Counted from the stretch's first letter, positions 16,817 through 26,507 are shown. The stretch: 64,000 nt of DNA from JAXGRD01 sp040766105 (GCA_040766105.1 JAXGRD010000001.1:310001-374000); one strand, 5' to 3'. Translations and numbers: made by a program. The notes: a model not told the origin generated them from the sequence alone.

Positions 16817-18011
16817 TGACGCCCACCTCCTCTAAGATTCGATCCAAGATTTCATGGGGTGTATGCATGCTACCCCCACTCTTAGGAAGAGAAATCACTT
16901 CCTTATCCCACAAGGCTCTCTGGATTTCGCGCACGTATTTTCCCACGTTCATTTCCGGCACGATGACCAGTTTTACCTCTTTGGCAAGTTCCTTAATTTT
17001 TTCTTCCGGGAAGGGCCAAACCGCATTGACTTTAATCAACCCTACTTTTAAGTGGCTGTAGTCCGTTCTCATGGTGGCGGGGACTCCCTTTCGGAAGATG
17101 TCCTTCACAATTTTGAACTTTGATGCGATTCGATCGTCTTTAATCCCTCTTGCCAGCTTGATGGCATTTTGCGCCGGCCTTGCAACAGATCCGTAGGCCA
17201 ATATTGCCACCTCCGCATCTTCCATGCAGAAGGTTTCAATATCGGTGATTTCGTCCACATGGTCGGTAATCTTCTTGACGATGCCTTCCACAAAAGTGCC
17301 GCTTCGCTTTGCCAAATGACCGATTCTCCGACCTTGCTCGTCGTGGAGTTGACCTTCCACCATGGTATTGGCACCCTTAAAGAAATCCGTTTGCGGAGAC
17401 ATAACGTAGGGTTTCTTTCCCTCGTTGATTTCCAGCTGGCCCCCGCGCAGAGTAACCTTCTCTCGCAGATGGCCCACTTCCTCGTCAGCCAATAGGATGA
17501 CCGGTGTACGGTATCGCTCGGAGAGCTGGAAGGCTCGAATGGTAAAGTCGTACATTTCCTGCACCGAAGAGGGCGTCAGCACGATGATTTCGTAGTCTCC
17601 GTGAGAACCGTATCTCGCCTGATAGATGTCTTGTTGGGAAGATAGGGTCGGCTGTCCCGTTGAGGGACCCCCTCGCTGTACGTTGACGATGACCACCGGT
17701 GTCTCCGTCACCGCAGCAAAGCCGATGGCCTCCTGCATGAGGGAAAAACCCGGTCCGGAAGTTGCTGTCATGGACATCTTCCCACCCCACCTGGCGCCGA
17801 TGATGGCGCAAGCGGAGCCGATTTCATCTTCCATTTGGATAAAGGAGCCGTCGACTTTCTGCATTTCTCCGGCCAACATTTCTATAATTTCTGTCGATGG
17901 TGTAATGGGATAGCCGGCAAAGAAACGGCAACCTGCATAGATGGCTCCCTTTGAGCAAGCCTCATTTCCCTGCAGGACGACGGTCTTTCCTTCCTTCCCT
18001 TTGGCATCCAT
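16809..18011 (-). CDS. korA: 2-oxoacid:ferredoxin oxidoreductase alpha subunit
   Basis: The 400-aa alpha subunit has the N-terminal pyrimidine-binding domain (GCRFFAGYPITPSTEIIE, MTATSGPGFSLMQEAIGFA, VNVQRGGPSTGQPT) and the C-terminal transketolase-like domain (ILAYGSVARPAQNA). It starts 20 bp after ftcD, without a visible terminator between, which supports transcription with the histidine genes. The complex would turn 2-oxoglutarate plus CoA into succinyl-CoA, CO2 and reduced ferredoxin. Confidence 0.9.
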   Translation of the reverse strand: MDAKGKEGKTVVLQGNEACSKGAIYAGCRFFAGYPITPSTEIIEMLAGEMQKVDGSFIQMEDEIGSACAIIGARWGGKMSMTATSGPGFSLMQEAIGFAAVTETPVVIVNVQRGGPSTGQPTLSSQQDIYQARYGSHGDYEIIVLTPSSVQEMYDFTIRAFQLSERYRTPVILLADEEVGHLREKVTLRGGQLEINEGKKPYVMSPQTDFFKGANTMVEGQLHDEQGRRIGHLAKRSGTFVEGIVKKITDHVDEITDIETFCMEDAEVAILAYGSVARPAQNAIKLARGIKDDRIASKFKIVKDIFRKGVPATMRTDYSHLKVGLIKVNAVWPFPEEKIKELAKEVKLVIVPEMNVGKYVREIQRALWDKEVISLPKSGGSMHTPHEILDRILEEVGVSE

Positions 18012-18031
18012 TGTATTTTACCTTCTTTCTT

Positions 18032-18928
18032 TTATAGCAGATGGTTCTCAATCACCTGCACAGATGCATCGAAGTCTTCAATCTGCAAGTAGTACTCCGC
18101 AGAATCGATAAGTGCGCGCATAGGTGCCAATCCGATTAGCTCTGTTCCAATCACCGGAACCCCGTATCTGGCTGCTTCTGCCTTGACCAGTTCGTTGACC
18201 CGATAGAGAGGTGTCACGGAGAAGTCCGTCATGTTGATGGAAACCTGGGCGATGTTTCGCTCTTCCAAAAAGACGCCCATGGCCTTGACACAGTCCAGGC
18301 CGCCCCCGGCCTTCCGAATGATTTTTGCAATCTTGTCGGCAATTTCCAACTTGTCCGTTCCCAAGTTGATGTTGTAGGCGATGAGGGGAGGTCTTCCTCC
18401 TACGCAGACGGCACCGCCGGTGGGATGAATCCGCTGGCCTCCGAAGTCGGGAATCCAGTCGGGATCCTTCACCTTCTCCGCCATGCCTTCAAACTGCCCC
18501 TTTCGAACCTTTGCCAGGTTTTCCCTATGGGGGGCAGCTGCCGATTTTTCATATAGAAATACGGGAAGATCCGCTTCTTCCGCAATGCGCTTTCCTACCT
18601 TTTTAGACAGTTCCACACATTCCTCCATGGTGGCTTCCTTAATGGGAACGAAGGGCATGACATCCACGCAACCCATTCTTGGGTGCTCGCCCGAATGCTT
18701 TGTCAGGTCAATCAGCTCCACCGCCTTCTTGGCAAGCTTGACGCTGGCCTCTTCACAGCCTTCCGGGCTTCCCATGTAGGTGATGACCGTTCGGTTGTGG
18801 CTGGGATCAGAGGAATACTGGAGGAGGGTGCACCCGGGGGTTTCCCTGATTTGATCCACGCAGGCCTCTATGACTTCCTTGTTTCTGCCTTCACTGATGT
18901 TAGGTATACTTTCAATAATCTTTGCCAT
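18032..18928 (-). CDS. ftcD: Glutamate formimidoyltransferase FtcD
   Basis: FtcD moves the formimino group of N-formimino-L-glutamate to tetrahydrofolate, releasing glutamate. The 298-aa single-domain form begins with IPNISEGRNKEVIE. VDLTKHSGEHPRMG is replaced here by IDLTKHSGEHPRMGCVD, and FVPIKEATMEECVELS and HPTGGAVCVGGRPPLIAYN follow, all as in the family. The start overlaps the fchA stop by one base. In this bacterium the cyclodeaminase is a separate protein, unlike the fused mammalian enzyme. Confidence 0.94.
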   Translation of the reverse strand: MAKIIESIPNISEGRNKEVIEACVDQIRETPGCTLLQYSSDPSHNRTVITYMGSPEGCEEASVKLAKKAVELIDLTKHSGEHPRMGCVDVMPFVPIKEATMEECVELSKKVGKRIAEEADLPVFLYEKSAAAPHRENLAKVRKGQFEGMAEKVKDPDWIPDFGGQRIHPTGGAVCVGGRPPLIAYNINLGTDKLEIADKIAKIIRKAGGGLDCVKAMGVFLEERNIAQVSINMTDFSVTPLYRVNELVKAEAARYGVPVIGTELIGLAPMRALIDSAEYYLQIEDFDASVQVIENHLL

Positions 18929-19554
18929 TACAAACTCCTTACGACTTCCTGTGATATCTTGTGGGCTAAGGCTTCGCCCCTTTCTACGATTTCTTCTCCC
19001 CCTTGGGTAAACTCTTTCTCCAAGGCTTCGTCCTTAATTCCGGGAAGATTGATCTTCACGTTGTACCAAGCACCTTTCAATCCCGCCGCAAAGTTCAGGG
19101 CTGCAACCCCCAGATCGCTGGCCGTGTTGGGGTTGGAGTGACCTACCATGGACTCCGCCGTTTCCAAACCGGTAAGACACATTTCCATGACACCATAGGG
19201 AACCTTGGTGGACTCCAGTGTTCCCCCACGGATTGCTGCGGTTCGAGCCGCTTTTTCTTCCTCTGTATCCTTGGGCATGCGAAAGGCAGCGGAAACCTTG
19301 TTGAAAGCTGCCGTATCTTCATCAATGGCAGCGGTTAAATCCTTATACAAAATCCGGGCCTTTGCTGCTGCCATCCCGCAAATCTCTTCATAGTCAGCAA
19401 ACTTTTCCTTTCCCATGGTGAGCTGAGCTACCATGAGAAGAAGGGCCGCTCCTTGAGCGCCTGCCAGGGCACTGACACTGCCGCCTCCCGGGGCCGGCGC
19501 ATCCGACTGTAACACATCTAAATATCCCTTTATCTCTAAATCGATTAACTTCAC
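18928..19554 (-). CDS. fchA: Formimidoyltetrahydrofolate cyclodeaminase FchA
   Basis: FchA converts 5-formimino-THF to 5,10-methenyl-THF and ammonia. From GTG 19554 the protein has 208 aa and starts with KLIDLEIKGYLDVLQ, then DAPAPGGGSVSALAGAQGAAL, the family signature. The frame is open further upstream through the hutI region, but GTG 19554 overlaps the hutI stop as GTGA and gives the normal N-terminus. Together with FtcD it feeds one-carbon units into the folate pool. Confidence 0.92.
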   Translation of the reverse strand: MKLIDLEIKGYLDVLQSDAPAPGGGSVSALAGAQGAALLLMVAQLTMGKEKFADYEEICGMAAAKARILYKDLTAAIDEDTAAFNKVSAAFRMPKDTEEEKAARTAAIRGGTLESTKVPYGVMEMCLTGLETAESMVGHSNPNTASDLGVAALNFAAGLKGAWYNVKINLPGIKDEALEKEFTQGGEEIVERGEALAHKISQEVVRSL

Positions 19555-20783
19555 GAAACGATTTCTCCTTTCTTTATAACTCCGGCAGCCAAATTGGATC
19601 CAAAGCGGTAGCACAGCATTTCCATGTTGGGTGCGTTCCAAATGACCATATCTCCCTGTTTTCCTACCTCCAAGGTTCCCACTACATCCCCTCTGCCAAT
19701 GGCGCAGGCGGAATTGATGGTCACCGCCGTCAGGATTTCCTCCGGGGTCATCTTGTACTTTAAGTATCCCAGATTGATGACAAATTGCAGGTTGAGGGAT
19801 GGGCAGGAGCCAGGATTGAAGTCCGTAGCCATGGCCACGGGTATGCCCAGTTCTATCATCCGCCTTGCCGGTGCAAAGGTCTTGTTTAAGTAAAAGCTGG
19901 TAGCGGGAAGACACATGGCCGTGGTGCCACCCTTTTGCAAGGATGCCATTCCACTTTCTCCAACGGCGATGAGATGTTCCGCCGAAATGCATCCGATTTC
20001 TCCTGCCAGCTGGGATCCGCCCATCTCTTCAATTTCATCGGCGTGAATCTTCAGCCCAAAGCCCAGTTCTTTCGCCTTTTGCAGGTACTTCTCACTCTGC
20101 TTTACATCGAAGACCCCCTCTTCACAGAAGACATCTACGAACTCTGCAAGCCCCGATTCCGCCACAGTGGGAAGAATCTCTTCACACAACAAGTCGATGT
20201 AGGCATCGGCTCGGCCCTTGTATTCCGGCGGAACCATGTGGGCACCCATAAAGGTGGAAACCAGATCCATGGGATGGTTTCTTTCCAGCGCCTCGGTAAT
20301 CCTGAGCATCTTCATTTCCGTCTCCAGATCCAGGCCGTAGCCACTCTTGGCTTCACAGGTGGTAACTCCCAAGGACATCATTTCATCCAAGAAGTCCTCA
20401 CTCTTTTCATATAATTCTTCAAAACTTGTAGACCTGGTCTTAGTCAAGGTGTCCAAGATGCCGCCTCCGGCCTTTAAAATCTCTAAATATCCGGCTCCCG
20501 CCAGCTTGAGCGGAATCTCATTTTGCCTGTATCCGCCAAAGACCAGATGGGTGTGGCCGTCCACAAGGCCCGGTGTCACCAAACAGCCTTCTGCATCCAC
20601 CACCGTGTCCATCCCTTCTTCAGAATGGGTTCCGGAGGGAGAAATAGCTGCGATAATGCCATCCTCCACTAAGATCTCCGCATTTTCCATCATTCGGTTT
20701 ATGCCCTGCTCTTCTCCCTTATGGGAATAGCTTCCCACAGGAGTTTGGAGGCGACCGATGTTTTTTACAAGTGTTTTCTTCAT
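19551..20783 (-). CDS. hutI: Imidazolonepropionase HutI
   Basis: HutI hydrolyses imidazolone propionate to N-formimino-glutamate. It is a 410-aa amidohydrolase with metal ligands in VDGHTHLVFGG, LKIHADEIEEMGG, ISAEHLIAVGESG and ATDFNPGSC. The ATG at 20783 starts a typical KKTLVKNIGRLQTP N-terminus 4 bp after the hutU stop. The frame is open 56 codons further upstream, but that part only shadows hutU. Confidence 0.94.
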   Translation of the reverse strand: MKKTLVKNIGRLQTPVGSYSHKGEEQGINRMMENAEILVEDGIIAAISPSGTHSEEGMDTVVDAEGCLVTPGLVDGHTHLVFGGYRQNEIPLKLAGAGYLEILKAGGGILDTLTKTRSTSFEELYEKSEDFLDEMMSLGVTTCEAKSGYGLDLETEMKMLRITEALERNHPMDLVSTFMGAHMVPPEYKGRADAYIDLLCEEILPTVAESGLAEFVDVFCEEGVFDVKQSEKYLQKAKELGFGLKIHADEIEEMGGSQLAGEIGCISAEHLIAVGESGMASLQKGGTTAMCLPATSFYLNKTFAPARRMIELGIPVAMATDFNPGSCPSLNLQFVINLGYLKYKMTPEEILTAVTINSACAIGRGDVVGTLEVGKQGDMVIWNAPNMEMLCYRFGSNLAAGVIKKGEIVS

Positions 20784-20787
20784 CTTC

Positions 20788-22812
20788 TCACTCCATATAT
20801 TCTTCCACGACCTTGGCGACCAAATCGTCGGATGCCACATAGGGGATGGTAATGTGTCCGTCGCCCTTGTAGTTTTCGTTGTACGCCACGGAGGTTTCCA
20901 GTGCATTTTCGTTGCGAGCCCAGTTTCTCCTAGCCACACCTCCCATAACATCCCACATCATGGCCGATTTCAAAATGACATCCACCCGCTCGCTGCCGTC
21001 CAAAACCATGCCGAAGCCGCCGTTGATGGACTTACCGATGCCAACACCGCCGCCATTGTGGAGGGCGCAGAGGCTCATGCCACGTGCCGCATTTCCGGCA
21101 AAGCACTGGACTGCCATGTCCGCCATCACATTGCTACCGTCCTTGATATTGGAGGTTTCTCGGAAGGGTGAGTCGGTGCCGCTTACATCGTGGTGATCTC
21201 TTCCCAGCATAACCGGACCGATTTCCCCATTGCGCACCATTTCGTTAAATCGCAAGGCGATTTTCGTTCTTCCCTCCGCATCCTGGTAGAGGATTCGCGC
21301 TTGGGTCCCCACCACCATTTTGTTTTCCTTGGCGTCTCGAATCCAAACCCAGTTGTCCCGATCCTGGAATCTTCTCTCCGGATCGATGCAGTCCATTGCT
21401 GCTTGGTCCGTGGCATCCAAATCTTCCGGTTTTCCCGACAGGCAGACCCATCGGAAGGGGCCGTATCCGTAGTCAAAGAGAAGAGGTCCCAATATATCTT
21501 CTACATAGGAAGGCCAGATGAAGCCGTCCTTTTCGTCGATCCCGTTCTTGCTGATTTCCTTGACCCCCGCATCGTACATGGCCTTCATAAAGGAGTTGCC
21601 GTAGTCAAAGAAGTAGGTTCCCTTTTGGGTCAATCCCTTTATGGCTGTGTAATGTCTGTGAAGAGAAGCATCCACCATTTCTTCAAACATGGATCGGTCT
21701 CTGTGGAGCATGGCCGTTCTCTTATCGAAGGTCAAGCCTACAGGACAGTAGCCTCCATCATATACATTATGGCAGGAAGTTTGGTCCGATAATAGGTCGA
21801 TCCTAAAGTTCTTCTCTTCGGCTGCTTCTAGGAGGTCTACAATGTTCCCCCAGTAGGCGATGGAGATGCTCTCCTTGGCAGCGGCCTTTTCCTCTGCCAG
21901 CTTAAATACATCGTCCAAGTCGGGGAGCACTACATCCACCCAACCCTGATCCAACCTGGTCTGGATTCTGGACTTGTCCACTTCCGCAAAGACGCCAACC
22001 GCACCGGCGATGGTGGCCGCCTTTGGTTGCGCACCGCTCATACCGCCCAGTCCGGAAGAAACGAAGATGTGTCCGGCCAAATCCCCCTGTTCGGGGACAC
22101 CGAGAAACTTTCTTCCTGCATTTAATATGGTGTTGAAGGTACCGTGAACGATTCCCTGAGGTCCGATGTACATCCAGCCCCCTGCCGTCATCTGCCCATA
22201 GTTGGCAACACCCATTTCTTCCGCGACTTCCCAGTCGTCCAAGTTGTCAAACATGCCCACCATCATGGCGTTGGTGATAATCACTCTTGGTGCTTCCGGC
22301 TTGCTGGGGAAGAGCCCTAAGGGATGACCCGATTCAATGACCAAGGTTTGGCTCACGGTGAGTTCTTCCAAGTACTTTTTAATCAATTGATACTGAAGCC
22401 AATTTTGGCAGGGCTTTCCCGTCTCTCCGTAGGTGACCAGTTCATAGGGGTAGAGGGCCACTTCAAAGTCCAAGTTGTTGTCAATCATCACCTGAAACGC
22501 CTTGCCTTCCAAGCAATTTCCCTTGTACTGATCTATGGGCTTGCCGGAGATTCTTCCCTCAGGACGATATCGATAGGCGTAGACTCTTCCGTAGGTTTTC
22601 AGTTCCTCCATAAACTCCGGTGCCAGAGTTTCATGAAGTTCTTCCGGCACATAGCGCAGAGCGTTTTTCAGTGCAACCTTCGTCTGCGCCTTGGTCAAAC
22701 GAAAGCCCCTGTCGGGCGCCCTTCTCTTTGTCTCATCAAAGGGGGGATATTCCGGCAACGTACCGGAGAGTTTGACAGTCATGGCTGCCCCGATTTTTTT
22801 GTTGTCGATCAT
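20788..22812 (-). CDS. hutU: Urocanate hydratase HutU
   Basis: HutU adds water to urocanate using tightly bound NAD+. The 674-aa protein belongs to the longer subclass. Signatures include GWMYIGPQGIVHGTF, SSGLGGMSGAQPKAA, the Cys-containing SDQTSCHNVYDGGYCPVG, and HNGGGVGIGKSINGGFGMV. AAAGGAGG lies 7 bases before the start. It follows hutH by 12 bp. Confidence 0.95.
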   Translation of the reverse strand: MIDNKKIGAAMTVKLSGTLPEYPPFDETKRRAPDRGFRLTKAQTKVALKNALRYVPEELHETLAPEFMEELKTYGRVYAYRYRPEGRISGKPIDQYKGNCLEGKAFQVMIDNNLDFEVALYPYELVTYGETGKPCQNWLQYQLIKKYLEELTVSQTLVIESGHPLGLFPSKPEAPRVIITNAMMVGMFDNLDDWEVAEEMGVANYGQMTAGGWMYIGPQGIVHGTFNTILNAGRKFLGVPEQGDLAGHIFVSSGLGGMSGAQPKAATIAGAVGVFAEVDKSRIQTRLDQGWVDVVLPDLDDVFKLAEEKAAAKESISIAYWGNIVDLLEAAEEKNFRIDLLSDQTSCHNVYDGGYCPVGLTFDKRTAMLHRDRSMFEEMVDASLHRHYTAIKGLTQKGTYFFDYGNSFMKAMYDAGVKEISKNGIDEKDGFIWPSYVEDILGPLLFDYGYGPFRWVCLSGKPEDLDATDQAAMDCIDPERRFQDRDNWVWIRDAKENKMVVGTQARILYQDAEGRTKIALRFNEMVRNGEIGPVMLGRDHHDVSGTDSPFRETSNIKDGSNVMADMAVQCFAGNAARGMSLCALHNGGGVGIGKSINGGFGMVLDGSERVDVILKSAMMWDVMGGVARRNWARNENALETSVAYNENYKGDGHITIPYVASDDLVAKVVEEYME

Positions 22813-22824
22813 GGGATACCTCCT

Positions 22825-24351
22825 TTATTTCAAAGTTCCTGCGACGGCTTCCACTGCTTCCAACAAGGACCCGTCCTTTATCATCTCATCAAACTTCTTT
22901 AGCTCGTAGTGCATGACCACGTCTTCGTCCACCGGCTCCACGAGTTTTCGAATATGGTCATAGGCAGCCTGAGTGGCCGGTGCCAATCCCAAATCTCCTC
23001 TCAACCAAATGGCTTGGCTTGCCGCGAAGATTTCAATACCGAGAACTTTCTGTACATTATCCAAAATCATAGCCGCCGTTCTGGCGGAGGTGGTCCCCAT
23101 GCTCACGTGATCCTCTTGGTTCCCCGAGGATGGAATGGAATCCACACAGGCAGGGTGGGCATATATTTTGTTCTCGGAAACCATGGATGCCGCCGCATAC
23201 TGGGCAATCATAAAGCCGGAGCAGACACCGCCGTGCTTGGTGAGGAAGGGATCGAGGCCTTCTGACAACTGTGGGTTTACCAGTCGTTCCGTTCGTCTTT
23301 CGGAGATATTGGCCAGTTCGGAAATGGCCGTCTTCATGAAGTCAAAGGCCAAAGCCATGGGCTGCCCGTGGAAGTTTCCTCCGGAAATAACCTGATCTTC
23401 CTCCGGGAAGATGATGGGATTATCGGTGACCGCATTGATTTCCCTCGTGACAGCGTCGTATACATAGGAAATGGCATCTCTGGATGCACCGTGGACCTGC
23501 GGGACGCACCGCAGGGAATAGGGATCCTGCACCTTTCTCGGATTGATATCTTGCGCATTGAGAGAACCTTTCAAAAGCAAGCGCATGTTCTCTGCCGCAT
23601 CCTTCTGTCCCTGATGGCCGCGAACATCTTGTATCTTGTGGTCGTAGGCGTTCTTGATGGCGTGGAGGGCTTCCCCTGTAAGGGCAGCTGCCAGGTCTGC
23701 CGTCTTGAGAAGATCCATGGCATCCTGCAACACATGAAGACCGATGGAAGTCATGACTTGGGTGCCGTTGATCATGGCAAGACCTTCCTTGGCGGCAAGC
23801 TCCACGATGGGAATCCCTGCTTGCGCCATGGCTTCTCCGGAAGGCATCACCTTTCCCTCATACTCCGCTTCGCCCTCTCCTATTAAAGTCAAAACCATAT
23901 GGGAAAGTGGGGCCAAGTCTCCCGATGCTCCCAGGGAACCTTTTTCCGGAATGATGGGGTGAACCCCCTTATTGAGCATTTCCAGCAAAGTCTCCAAAGT
24001 GGATAGGCGAATGCCTGAGTTTCCGCTGGACAAGGCATTGCAGCGAAGGAGCATGATGCCCCTCACAACCTCCTTGGAAAGAGGATTGCCCATGGCACAG
24101 GTGTGGCTGATGATGAGATTTCTTTGGAGGCGTGCCACTTCCTCCGGCGGGACAAGGGTGTCGGAGAATTTACCGAAGCCGGTTGTCAAGCCATAGATGA
24201 TATCGCCCGACTCCAGTTTCTTATCCACATAGTCTCGTGCTCGCTGCACCGCCGCCTGGGCTTCAGGAGAAATCTCTACCTTTTCGCCGTGTCGCGTTAC
24301 CCTGATGACCTCTTCCACCGTCAAGTTTTTACCGTTAATGATGATTGCCAT
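22825..24351 (-). CDS. hutH: Histidine ammonia-lyase HutH
   Basis: HutH removes ammonia from L-histidine to give urocanate. It is 508 aa from the ATG at 24351, which follows AAAGGA with 9 bases spacing. The MIO cofactor triad Ala-Ser-Gly lies in GSLGASGDLAPLSHM (about 142-156). Other family blocks are LTTGFGKFSDT, INGTQVMTS and QEDHVSMGTTSAR. An in-frame upstream extension to 24474 lacks family similarity. It heads the probable hutHUI-fchA-ftcD-korABDC transcript. Confidence 0.95.
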   Translation of the reverse strand: MAIIINGKNLTVEEVIRVTRHGEKVEISPEAQAAVQRARDYVDKKLESGDIIYGLTTGFGKFSDTLVPPEEVARLQRNLIISHTCAMGNPLSKEVVRGIMLLRCNALSSGNSGIRLSTLETLLEMLNKGVHPIIPEKGSLGASGDLAPLSHMVLTLIGEGEAEYEGKVMPSGEAMAQAGIPIVELAAKEGLAMINGTQVMTSIGLHVLQDAMDLLKTADLAAALTGEALHAIKNAYDHKIQDVRGHQGQKDAAENMRLLLKGSLNAQDINPRKVQDPYSLRCVPQVHGASRDAISYVYDAVTREINAVTDNPIIFPEEDQVISGGNFHGQPMALAFDFMKTAISELANISERRTERLVNPQLSEGLDPFLTKHGGVCSGFMIAQYAAASMVSENKIYAHPACVDSIPSSGNQEDHVSMGTTSARTAAMILDNVQKVLGIEIFAASQAIWLRGDLGLAPATQAAYDHIRKLVEPVDEDVVMHYELKKFDEMIKDGSLLEAVEAVAGTLK

Positions 24352-24379
24352 AATCGTGAATCCTTTCTCTTTGCATAGG

Positions 24380-24418
24380 ACCGATATTTTATTCATTATT
24401 TCTGTATATTTATTCATT
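24380..24418 (-). promoter_or_regulatory. Paired ArgR-like (ARG box) operator upstream of hutH
   Basis: On the minus strand two 18-bp sites, AATGAATAAATATACAGA (24418-24401) and AATGAATAAAATATCGGT (24397-24380), are separated by exactly 3 bp, the tandem spacing known for ArgR/AhrC operators. A third similar site, CATGAATAAATATAAGCA, is on the plus strand at 24592-24609. A TATAAT at 24450-24445 may be the hut promoter -10, putting the pair just downstream of the start of transcription. No ArgR gene is in the window, so this rests on motif resemblance. The remainder of the 24352-24687 gap is AT-rich with no gene. Confidence 0.4.
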
Positions 24419-24655
24419 TTAGACTTTCTGTCCATCTTGGCTACATTATAATCAATCATACAACTAATTTCCACTATTATTTTAATATATTTCCCTAAAT
24501 TTCAACATTTTCTTGCTTTATCACAATGAAGGTTCCCTTTGATTTCTCCCTTGCTTTTTCTCTGTCATGCAGTAAAGCATTATCACTTTATCATGAATAA
24601 ATATAAGCAACCGTTGATTTATGAGAGTTTTCAGACGATTGCATCCTGGCGCACG

Positions 24656-24686
24656 AAAAAAGAGTTGAACAATTCCTCAACTCTTT
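24656..24686 (-). terminator. Terminator of the two-component operon
   Basis: On the minus strand AAAGAGTTGA pairs with TCAACTCTTT across an 8-base loop, followed by a T-run, directly after the histidine kinase stop codon. It separates that operon from hutH transcription. Confidence 0.85.
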
Positions 24687-24687
24687 C

Positions 24688-25695
24688 TCATGAATTCAAC
24701 TTGTAGAATCGTATGGTGAAGATTGCGCCCCCTTGGCGGTGGTTCTCCGCTTTGATGCTGCCGTTCTGCTCCAAGATAATCATTCGTGCAAGGGCAAGGC
24801 CGATGCCCACACCGGTTTCCGATGCCCTCTTCCCTTGATAGAAGCGTTCAAATATTCTGGAGATGTCCTCCTGCTCAAAGCCGGGTCCCGTATCCTTAAT
24901 GGTAATTTCCGTATACAAGGGTGTTTCTTTGGCGTTTACGGTGATGGTTCCCCCCGGTGGCGTATGCTCCATGCAGTTTTTTATCACATTGCCAACGGCT
25001 TCTATGGTCCAATTCATGTCGCCGATGAAGATTTCCTTCCCTTGAGAAAAGAACTCGAAGGTCTGATCTCGTATTTCCATGGGGACCAAAAAGGGCTCTA
25101 CCGCCCTAGTAATGAGTGCCTCCACTGAAACCCGTTCTTTCTTGAAGCCTGCTGTACCGGCATCGATTTTGGAGATTTTCAACAGGGAGGAAACCAACCA
25201 TTCGATGCGGGCGAGGTGCTGATTGATTTCCCTCGCCTTCTCAATGCGCTCCTCCACGGGAAGGCTTCTTCTCTGCAATCTGGACATGAGCAGATTGATG
25301 GTGGTCAGCGGTGTCCGCAGTTGGTGGGAGATGTCCGCGATGGAGTCGGTCAAGTAGATTTTCTCCTTCTGCAAGGCATAGGAGTGCTCCCTCAGGCGAA
25401 GAGTCATCTTGTAAATTTCACTCTCCAAGATGGCCAGCTCCCCTTCCGAATTATCTTCCAAGAGCAACACTTCCGACCCATTGAGGATGCGGTTCAGCTT
25501 CTCCGCAAGAGAGGCAATCTTCCTATATCTTCTTGCCGTAGTCCAAAGGGCCACAAAAGAAAACGTCAAGGAAGCGATGAGAATCACAATCCCTGCCTGT
25601 AAGTTAATGAGAAACCCCATGGCAGTGAAAACAAGGGTCAGCACAAAAAGCGCAATGGTCATGTTCTTCACTTCACGGTTTCTCAAAATGCTCAT
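24688..25695 (-). CDS. Sensor histidine kinase
   Basis: This 335-aa membrane kinase has two hydrophobic segments at about residues 12-53 with almost no extracytoplasmic loop, so it probably senses a membrane or intracellular cue. It continues with a linker, the H-box ADISHQLRTPLT (about 143-154), the N-box GNVIKNCMEHT, G1 DTGPGF and G2 GVGIGLALAR. The start overlaps the response regulator stop by one base (TAATG). The signal is unknown; proximity to hut is not proof of a hut role, as a terminator lies between. Confidence 0.88.
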   Translation of the reverse strand: MSILRNREVKNMTIALFVLTLVFTAMGFLINLQAGIVILIASLTFSFVALWTTARRYRKIASLAEKLNRILNGSEVLLLEDNSEGELAILESEIYKMTLRLREHSYALQKEKIYLTDSIADISHQLRTPLTTINLLMSRLQRRSLPVEERIEKAREINQHLARIEWLVSSLLKISKIDAGTAGFKKERVSVEALITRAVEPFLVPMEIRDQTFEFFSQGKEIFIGDMNWTIEAVGNVIKNCMEHTPPGGTITVNAKETPLYTEITIKDTGPGFEQEDISRIFERFYQGKRASETGVGIGLALARMIILEQNGSIKAENHRQGGAIFTIRFYKLNS

Positions 25696-26384
25696 TATTC
25701 TCCCAGCTTATATCCCAATCCGCGGATGGTCTTAATTAATGTAGGGTTCTGTGGATCTTCCTCAATCTTCTCTCGAAGACGCTTGATGTAAACGGTCAGG
25801 GTGTTGTCGTTGACATATTCTCCCGCAATGTCCCAGATTTCCTCCATCAACTTGTTTCTGGAGAGAACCTTTCCCTGGCGATTCAAGAACACCAAGAGCA
25901 ACTTGTACTCCAGGACCGACAAGAAGACTTCTTCCCCCTTCTTATACACCGTGCCTTTCAAAGAGTCCACTTTCAAATCGTCAATCTCTATAACTGCCTT
26001 GGTCTTTCCCGACCGCCGTAAAATACTCTTGATTCTGGAAACCAACTCTCTGGGGCGAAAGGGCTTTGTAATGTAATCGTCTGCGCCCATATCCAATCCG
26101 GTGACGGCACTGGTCTCATTGTCATAGGCCGTAATGAAAACCACCGGGGTGTCTGCGTTGGGGTTTCCGGGGGCGTTTGCCTTGATTGCCGAGCAAACAG
26201 CGTACCCGCTTCCATCGGGAAGAGAAATGTCCAGCAACGCCATATCGAACTTTTCGTCGTCAATGAGTTTCAAGGCATCTTCCTGCCTGGATGCGGAGGA
26301 AACTTGAAAGCCTTCTCCCTCCAACAGGCTAGTCAGGTTTGCGATAATGCTTGTGTCGTCCTCTACCAGTAAAATCTTTGTCAT
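25695..26384 (-). CDS. OmpR/PhoB-type response regulator
   Basis: This 229-aa DNA-binding regulator pairs with the kinase downstream. Receiver acidic residues are in LLVEDDTS and the phospho-acceptor Asp in MALLDISLPDGSG (about residue 52). The switch Thr/Lys are in VFITAYDNE and DYITKPFRP. The C-terminal winged helix holds LSVLEYKLLLVF and RGLGYKL. It is transcribed ahead of the kinase gene. Confidence 0.9.
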   Translation of the reverse strand: MTKILLVEDDTSIIANLTSLLEGEGFQVSSASRQEDALKLIDDEKFDMALLDISLPDGSGYAVCSAIKANAPGNPNADTPVVFITAYDNETSAVTGLDMGADDYITKPFRPRELVSRIKSILRRSGKTKAVIEIDDLKVDSLKGTVYKKGEEVFLSVLEYKLLLVFLNRQGKVLSRNKLMEEIWDIAGEYVNDNTLTVYIKRLREKIEEDPQNPTLIKTIRGLGYKLGE

Positions 26385-26507
26385 ATATTCGTCCTTTCTC
26401 CCCTAATCTCAAGAAGATTATACCCCATTTCCCAACTGTTTCAAAGAAGAGATATTTGCAAACAACGCTTCCTCTATATATACTGTACAGTGCAAGGAGA
26501 TGAATAT

